Source: Methanosarcinales archaeon | Lineage (GTDB): Archaea > Halobacteriota > Methanosarcinia > Methanosarcinales > Methanogasteraceae | NCBI GenBank assembly: GCA_004211975.1 | Contig: RXIK01000117.1 | Coordinates: 1-34,504 of the forward strand | Length of the DNA: 34,504 nt | Direction: 5' to 3' | Part shown: piece by piece, positions 30,927-34,504 of the stretch | Position numbering within the stretch: position 1 is the stretch's first letter | Layout of the letters: each line of letters starts with the position of its first letter | Position numbers and translations under genes: made by a program | The notes under the pieces: generated by a model | Databases searched by the model: none | Told to the model about the DNA's origin: nothing | What the model saw: only the letters and a program-made list of their open reading frames with translations

Positions 30927-31330
30927 ACTACCTCCCCTCTCCTGTTGTAGTACCATCTGAGTATAAGCCAGGAATATGTTCCGGTGAGCAGGGTTGTCCA
31001 GTACATATCCTCAAGTTCGAGGTTTAATGACCAGATTTTATCTGCCCAAAACAGAATCATTACAGCTAACAAGACCAGCAAGCCTGCGGTATAACCTGCT
31101 TTTTCATTGATTCTCGTGACCCTTTCATCTGCTATAAGCTCTGTTTTTGGTTTTGTCGCGGCGTATACCACCATAGCAGACATAAATAGCCAAGCAAAAA
31201 TTAAACTAAATTCTATGAAAAATATGGCTTTGGATTGTGCTTGAAATATCAACATAACTACACCCAACAGAACCGACCCCAGACCAATTCCTGAAATGAG
31301 TAAAATCTTTTTATCAGTTCTTATTTTCAT
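30923..31330 (-). CDS. DUF2178-type membrane protein, unit 5 (subtype B)
   Basis: This 135-residue protein starts MKIRTDKKILLISGIGLGSVLLG. It has four helices with the motif LIADERVTRINEKAGYTAGL and FWADKIWSLNLELEDMYW. The C-terminus is LRWYYNRRGEVV. It overlaps units 4 and 6 by ATGA at both ends. Function unknown. Confidence 0.8.
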   Translation of the reverse strand: MKIRTDKKILLISGIGLGSVLLGVVMLIFQAQSKAIFFIEFSLIFAWLFMSAMVVYAATKPKTELIADERVTRINEKAGYTAGLLVLLAVMILFWADKIWSLNLELEDMYWTTLLTGTYSWLILRWYYNRRGEVV

Positions 31331-31716
31331 ACTACATCACCTTTTTTGTTGCACATCCATTGGGATGCAAGCCACACATACATCCCAACGAAAAATAGCA
31401 ATGCGTATATTTGAGATGGTGACGGCATCCATATTTTATAAAAATAAAGCAAATTGAGGATAATTATCAAGATAATCATTGTGTTAAATGCATGATAACC
31501 TGCTTTTTCTTTGTTTCTTACTGATCGCTCATCTTCAATAAAATCTTCTTTTGACTTTGCAGCATTGTATAATACGCCAAGTGTCAGGATTAATCCTGCA
31601 AGAATCCACCCATACCCTATATCAAAACCAAGCATCAGGATTGCTGAACCCAATGCAATTGATCCCATGCTCAGCATCAAACGATTCCTCACATCTTCAT
31701 CTGTTCTTATTTTCAT
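31327..31716 (-). CDS. DUF2178-type membrane protein, unit 6 (subtype C)
   Basis: This 129-residue protein starts MKIRTDEDVRNRLMLSMGS and has the motif [20 protein letters not shown]. The C-terminus is SQWMCNKKGDVV, close to the array consensus. Its DNA is more A+T-rich than that of units 1-5. It overlaps its neighbours by ATGA. Function unknown. Confidence 0.78.
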   Translation of the reverse strand: MKIRTDEDVRNRLMLSMGSIALGSAILMLGFDIGYGWILAGLILTLGVLYNAAKSKEDFIEDERSVRNKEKAGYHAFNTMIILIIILNLLYFYKIWMPSPSQIYALLFFVGMYVWLASQWMCNKKGDVV

Positions 31717-32675
31717 CCCACATCACCTTTTTTCACAATCACTTTTTCTTCTACCATTGGATGTTGGATTCTTTGAGACATCTCGTAGGTGGTATTTGCG
31801 CGTTTTAGCAGGTCATCTATTTCTTTTTCTGTTATTTCAGGATTCTCAAGTTTTAGTATGATTTCATCACTGACGTTTGCGTAACTCAGCAAAGTTTTCC
31901 TTAAAAATCCTTCTATGGCTGTTGTTGTTGTTGGGGTGAAATCAGAAAAAATACCTTCTTTGGAATAAACCGTAATTCTTCCCGTATCTAAATACTCTTC
32001 GTGAACCACAAAAAATAAGAAGATACTGTCGTCCACCAATGCTTGTTTTGCCGATTCAATATCTCTGTACTCTGTAAAATTACCCCCGCATTCTGCAAAA
32101 TTTTGAGCGGGTTTCAATATATTTGAATCGTCTACAAATCCTATATTTCCAAGATTATCTGGAATTATTAATGATGGACAATTTATTAAAACAATCAGTC
32201 CAGATATAAGAATAAGGATAAAAAAAGCAGAAAATAAAAGCTTATTTTCTTTGACAGTTCTTATGATGTAACCGATCCCTCTCTTGTTATAGCAAGAATT
32301 TAAGATGAAAAGTGAAAACAGTCCTATAAAAATAGTTGCAGAGAGTACATCGCTGGTTTCAAGATTGTATAACCCCTTTTCATTTGCCAATAACATTAGA
32401 CCGACCGACACTAAAATTATCCAAAATGTGGTAGACCCTGCTCTTTGATAATTCCTTTCAGTTCTTTCATCTGGCAGAACCTCTGATTCGGATTTATTTG
32501 CTGCATACAATCCATAACCGAGTGTGAACATCCCAAACCAAAAACTACTATCAATAAGAATACATCGGATAATATTTTCACTATTAAGACACCTAATTAT
32601 GCCCTCTGAAATTATCACTATCCCTGCTATCAATGCTCCTACAACAAGTGCATCTTTGTTGTTTCTAATTTTCAT
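31713..32675 (-). CDS. DUF2178 unit 7 fused to an ABC-2 permease-like extracellular domain
   Basis: This is a 320-residue protein. Residues 1-140 or so are a DUF2178 unit: MKIRNNKDALVVGALIAG, four helices, central motif VLPDERTERNYQRAGSTTFW, and NSCYNKRGIGYIIRTVKENK at the end. Another helix follows (LLFSAFFILILISGLIVLIN). The next part resembles the external domain of ABC-2 type permeases: NIGFVDDSNILKP, YRDIESAKQALVDDSIFLFFV, then EEYLDTGRITVYSKEG. The permease helices that should follow are missing. I chose the ATG at 32675, since MKIR starts are shared by the units. It may sense or bind an external ligand. Confidence 0.7.
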   Translation of the reverse strand: MKIRNNKDALVVGALIAGIVIISEGIIRCLNSENIIRCILIDSSFWFGMFTLGYGLYAANKSESEVLPDERTERNYQRAGSTTFWIILVSVGLMLLANEKGLYNLETSDVLSATIFIGLFSLFILNSCYNKRGIGYIIRTVKENKLLFSAFFILILISGLIVLINCPSLIIPDNLGNIGFVDDSNILKPAQNFAECGGNFTEYRDIESAKQALVDDSIFLFFVVHEEYLDTGRITVYSKEGIFSDFTPTTTTAIEGFLRKTLLSYANVSDEIILKLENPEITEKEIDDLLKRANTTYEMSQRIQHPMVEEKVIVKKGDVG

Positions 32676-32719
32676 CCAACACCACCACCAACCCTCGCAT
32701 AAATAAAAGAAGTGCAGAG

Positions 32720-33796
32720 TCACACAAGCGACTCTGCTACTTTTACTAACTCACCCTTCTCAATCGCACCTGACAGCGAATAATCGATGCTATCTACGCT
32801 CCACTGAATCGAGTTCCTGCCAAACATTGACGTAAACTTCCCATCTGTGCCGTTGATACTCACAATCTCTGGTTCACCCATCGCAGGTTCCAACTGACCT
32901 GAACCATCGCTGACGCATTCTCTGAGGTGCAATATCCCGGATCCATTTGTGTATTTCAGCGATAGTATCTCCTGCTCGCTGCCATAGATATCGCCAATCA
33001 ACATCACATGGTCGAATTCGTATCCATCCGGCAGGTACGACGGCGTCTTCAGATCAAACGTGAGATTATCTCTCACCTCATCAAGCGTCATCTCCTTGGG
33101 CATCATATCCTCAAACGATGTCTCCACAACCGTGGCACCTTCCGGAATCTCGAATATGAACTCGCTGTCCGGAATTCCGGTGTTAAACGTTATATCCCTG
33201 TATTCCACTTTTACCATGGGATTGTCGTCTGCATCGTACATCTCGGTCCCGAGCAGCATCCAGTTTTCACGGTCGACCCATACGCGTGTCTTTGAGATGA
33301 ATTCACGGTTAGATTCGTTCTTGGGCGTTGCCTCGATCACATACGTGCTCCGTCCACCAACGTCCTCGATGCCTTCGAGGGCTATGTCGGTCTCATTAAG
33401 AATGCCTTTGACGATCTGGGTATAATCCATCCCGGATGGCATATCTTCCGGAAGCGCCATCTTTGTCACCTGATTATCTATAGGATCGTATGTCCAAATC
33501 GTGCTGTTGTTTGTGACCATCACCGTGCCTGCAAGTTCGGCTGGCTCAATGTATTCGAAGCGACTCTTGTCTGGCGGTATCGTTACCATTGTCGCCTGCA
33601 TAGTCATACCTTCTTCACCATACGATGAGGTCATGACCATCGTGGCTGAGAAGTCTGTAATCTCTGCCTGTTTCGTCTCCATCATGGATGCGATCTCGTC
33701 TGCGGACATCTCAGACATCTGATCAACGCATCCTGTGAGCAGGACTGCTGCAAGGACTATTGCGGCTACTGCTATCTGTTTCGTCTGTTTCTTCAT
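32720..33796 (-). CDS. LolA-like lipoprotein with C-terminal DUF4367-like region
   Basis: This 358-residue lipoprotein has the lipobox LLTGC (signal MKKQTKQIAVAAIVLAAVLL, Cys at residue 23). The middle resembles LolA/outer-membrane lipoprotein-sorting folds (ITDFSATMVMTSSYGEEGMTM, then TPKNESNREFISKTRVWVDRENWM). The C-terminal 130 residues or so (DLKTPSYLPDGYEFDH onwards) resemble DUF4367. It starts the array: GGAGGATG precedes the ATG, and a TATA box and nested palindrome lie upstream. The product likely sits outside the membrane. A role as sensor or lipid-binding partner of the DUF2178 proteins is inferred from context. Confidence 0.78.
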   Translation of the reverse strand: MKKQTKQIAVAAIVLAAVLLTGCVDQMSEMSADEIASMMETKQAEITDFSATMVMTSSYGEEGMTMQATMVTIPPDKSRFEYIEPAELAGTVMVTNNSTIWTYDPIDNQVTKMALPEDMPSGMDYTQIVKGILNETDIALEGIEDVGGRSTYVIEATPKNESNREFISKTRVWVDRENWMLLGTEMYDADDNPMVKVEYRDITFNTGIPDSEFIFEIPEGATVVETSFEDMMPKEMTLDEVRDNLTFDLKTPSYLPDGYEFDHVMLIGDIYGSEQEILSLKYTNGSGILHLRECVSDGSGQLEPAMGEPEIVSINGTDGKFTSMFGRNSIQWSVDSIDYSLSGAIEKGELVKVAESLV

Positions 33797-33830
33797 CTGG
33801 TTTCATCCTCCGATGTTGTTTCTGTTGTTG

Positions 33831-33871
33831 ATGTTACTTATTTCTAACTCTATGTTAGATATAGGTAACAT
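33831..33871. promoter_or_regulatory. Nested symmetric inverted repeat at the array promoter (operator candidate)
   Basis: The 41-bp structure reads ATGTTAC, 6 nt, CTAAC, TCTAT, GTTAG, 6 nt, GTAACAT. Outer arms (33831-33837 and 33865-33871) and inner arms (33844-33848 and 33854-33858) are each perfect, and both 6-nt gaps are equal. On the minus strand it lies directly after the TATA-like box, over the predicted transcription start of the lipoprotein/DUF2178 array. This is the expected place for a repressor operator. Confidence 0.6.
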
Positions 33872-33875
33872 TAAG

Positions 33876-33889
33876 GTATAAAAGCGTTT
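33876..33889 (-). promoter_or_regulatory. BRE/TATA promoter of the lipoprotein/DUF2178 array
   Basis: On the minus strand the sequence GAAACGCTTTTATACC has a BRE-like GAAACG and a TATA-like CTTTTATA. It lies about 85 nt upstream of the lipoprotein start. The same bases on the plus strand (GGTATAAAAG) could also serve the vapB gene. Confidence 0.5.
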
Positions 33890-33941
33890 CCCCACACATA
33901 CGAAAAATTATAGGGTAGAACATTCTACTTTCAAACAGGAA

Positions 33942-34202
33942 ATGTCAACATACACAAGTATAAAAGTAAAAGGCATCACCAAAAATAAACTGGATGTCTT
34001 GCAATCAAGATTCACCATCAACACCGGTAAGAACATATCCCTTCAAAACTTGCTTGATAAGATCTCGGATTATGCCCTGATGCATGAAAATGAACTCATA
34101 AAAAAGATGCCCGCATTGAAGGATGACCCGGCATGGAGCGAGACTATGGATTGGGGCGAAGAGACCAACGCCTCAAAGGTGGATGAATACCTGTATCGAT
34201 GA
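33942..34202 (+). CDS. VapB-like antitoxin
   Basis: This 86-residue protein begins STYTSIKVKGITKNKLDVLQSRFTINTGKNISLQNLLDKI, an RHH/VapB-like DNA-binding region. Its C-terminus WGEETNASKVDEYLYR resembles the tail by which VapB blocks PIN toxins. It is followed after 9 bp by the frameshifted PIN-domain gene. With the toxin broken, the antitoxin may be kept as a regulator or as an anti-addiction relic. Confidence 0.72.
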   Translation: MSTYTSIKVKGITKNKLDVLQSRFTINTGKNISLQNLLDKISDYALMHENELIKKMPALKDDPAWSETMDWGEETNASKVDEYLYR

Positions 34203-34211
34203 GAGCGGGCA

Positions 34212-34343
34212 ATGGCTGTATTTATTGATACCGGAACATTCATGGCATACAGGAATAAAAAGACGTACACCATAGCGAGGCGGATTGCCTGTTACGACGC
34301 GCCCTGCAAGGGGAGTTTGGCACCATATTCACTACCGATTTCA
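34212..34343 (+). pseudogene. VapC-like PIN-domain toxin gene, frameshifted and interrupted by MITE copy C
   Basis: The ATG at 34212 opens a typical VapC start, MAVFIDTGTFMAYRNKK, with the first PIN aspartate at residue 6. The frame then breaks near 34266: the matching continuation HHSEADCLLRRALQGEFGTIFTTDF is read in another frame from 34268, equivalent to losing one base. After TTDF the MITE-like element begins (34344), removing the rest of the domain. The gene was thus hit at least twice. Confidence 0.75.
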
Positions 34344-34504
34344 GAGACTTTTTAATTTGTTCTGGTCGGTTGAACAACATGATGTCAATCCTGCAAACAG
34401 TGGCATGATCTGACTTCCTAAATCAGTGGAATCAGCGTTCATCTGTGGCAAATAAAACTTTTAGCCACAGATTAACACTGATTTCACAGATTAACGATAT
34501 AAAT
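34344..34504 (+). mobile_element. MITE-like element, copy C (truncated by the window end)
   Basis: It begins GAGACTTTTTAATTTGTTCT like copies A and B and runs for 161 bases to the end of the window, so its right end and target duplication cannot be seen. The eight bases before it are CGATTTCA. It lies inside the PIN-domain coding sequence. Confidence 0.85.

Noticed and set aside
1-34504. tRNA, rRNA or CRISPR array
   Set aside because: I looked for TTCGA-type tRNA loops, conserved rRNA segments and evenly spaced short repeats and saw none outside coding sequence. A covariance search would be needed to exclude small RNAs.

Overview
This is an archaeal chromosome segment. The evidence is a complete methyl-H4MPT:coenzyme M methyltransferase (mtr) operon, archaeal information-processing genes (L44e, S27e, aIF2-alpha, Nop10, stand-alone Bud32), TATA/BRE-type promoters, a TrmB-family regulator and COG1361-type exported proteins. 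The mtrEDCBAFGH order and a siroheme-based heme pathway (CobA tail, AhbA, AhbB) suggest a cytochrome-bearing methanogen or a methane/alkane-oxidising relative in or near the Methanosarcinales. That placement is inference; no rRNA is present.

Layout. 1-2.5 kb: the end of a uroporphyrinogen-III methyltransferase, a repeat-rich spacer, a CrtI-like flavoprotein and a phasin-like protein. 2.6-4.3 kb: a divergent UbiB/AarF kinase-like gene. 4.3-5.8 kb: a HEPN/MNT-like pair between two diverged copies of a broken signal-peptide gene start. 5.8-9.6 kb: a tightly packed GT2, GH35 and unknown-protein operon. 9.7-15.3 kb: TrmB regulator, HAE3-type RND exporter, orphan VapB-like protein and two COG1361-type exported proteins. 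15.6-21.1 kb (minus strand): the mtr operon with a strong terminator, then a zinc-ribbon protein. 21.4-24.8 kb: proC, then a chain of rpl44e, rps27e, aIF2-alpha, nop10, ahbA and ahbB. 24.8-25.4 kb: bud32 on the minus strand. 25.4-28.9 kb: accessory region with a winged-helix regulator, a small membrane protein, a secreted protein of Asp-rich repeats, a NapH-like membrane ferredoxin, two complete copies of a MITE-like element and a group II intron relic. 28.9-33.8 kb (minus strand): seven tandem DUF2178-type membrane-protein units with an XRE regulator and a LolA-like lipoprotein. 33.9-34.5 kb: a VapBC pair whose toxin is frameshifted and interrupted by a third MITE-like copy that runs off the window.

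Most notable are three things. First, a non-autonomous transposable element of about 245 bp with near-perfect terminal inverted repeats and 8-bp target duplications. Second, the DUF2178 array, which carries a visible scar of segmental duplication and deletion (an HTH start fused to a lipoprotein tail), a DUF2178/ABC-permease-domain fusion, and a nested symmetric operator-like palindrome at its promoter. Third, several operator-like or dispersed repeats that the gene annotation does not explain.
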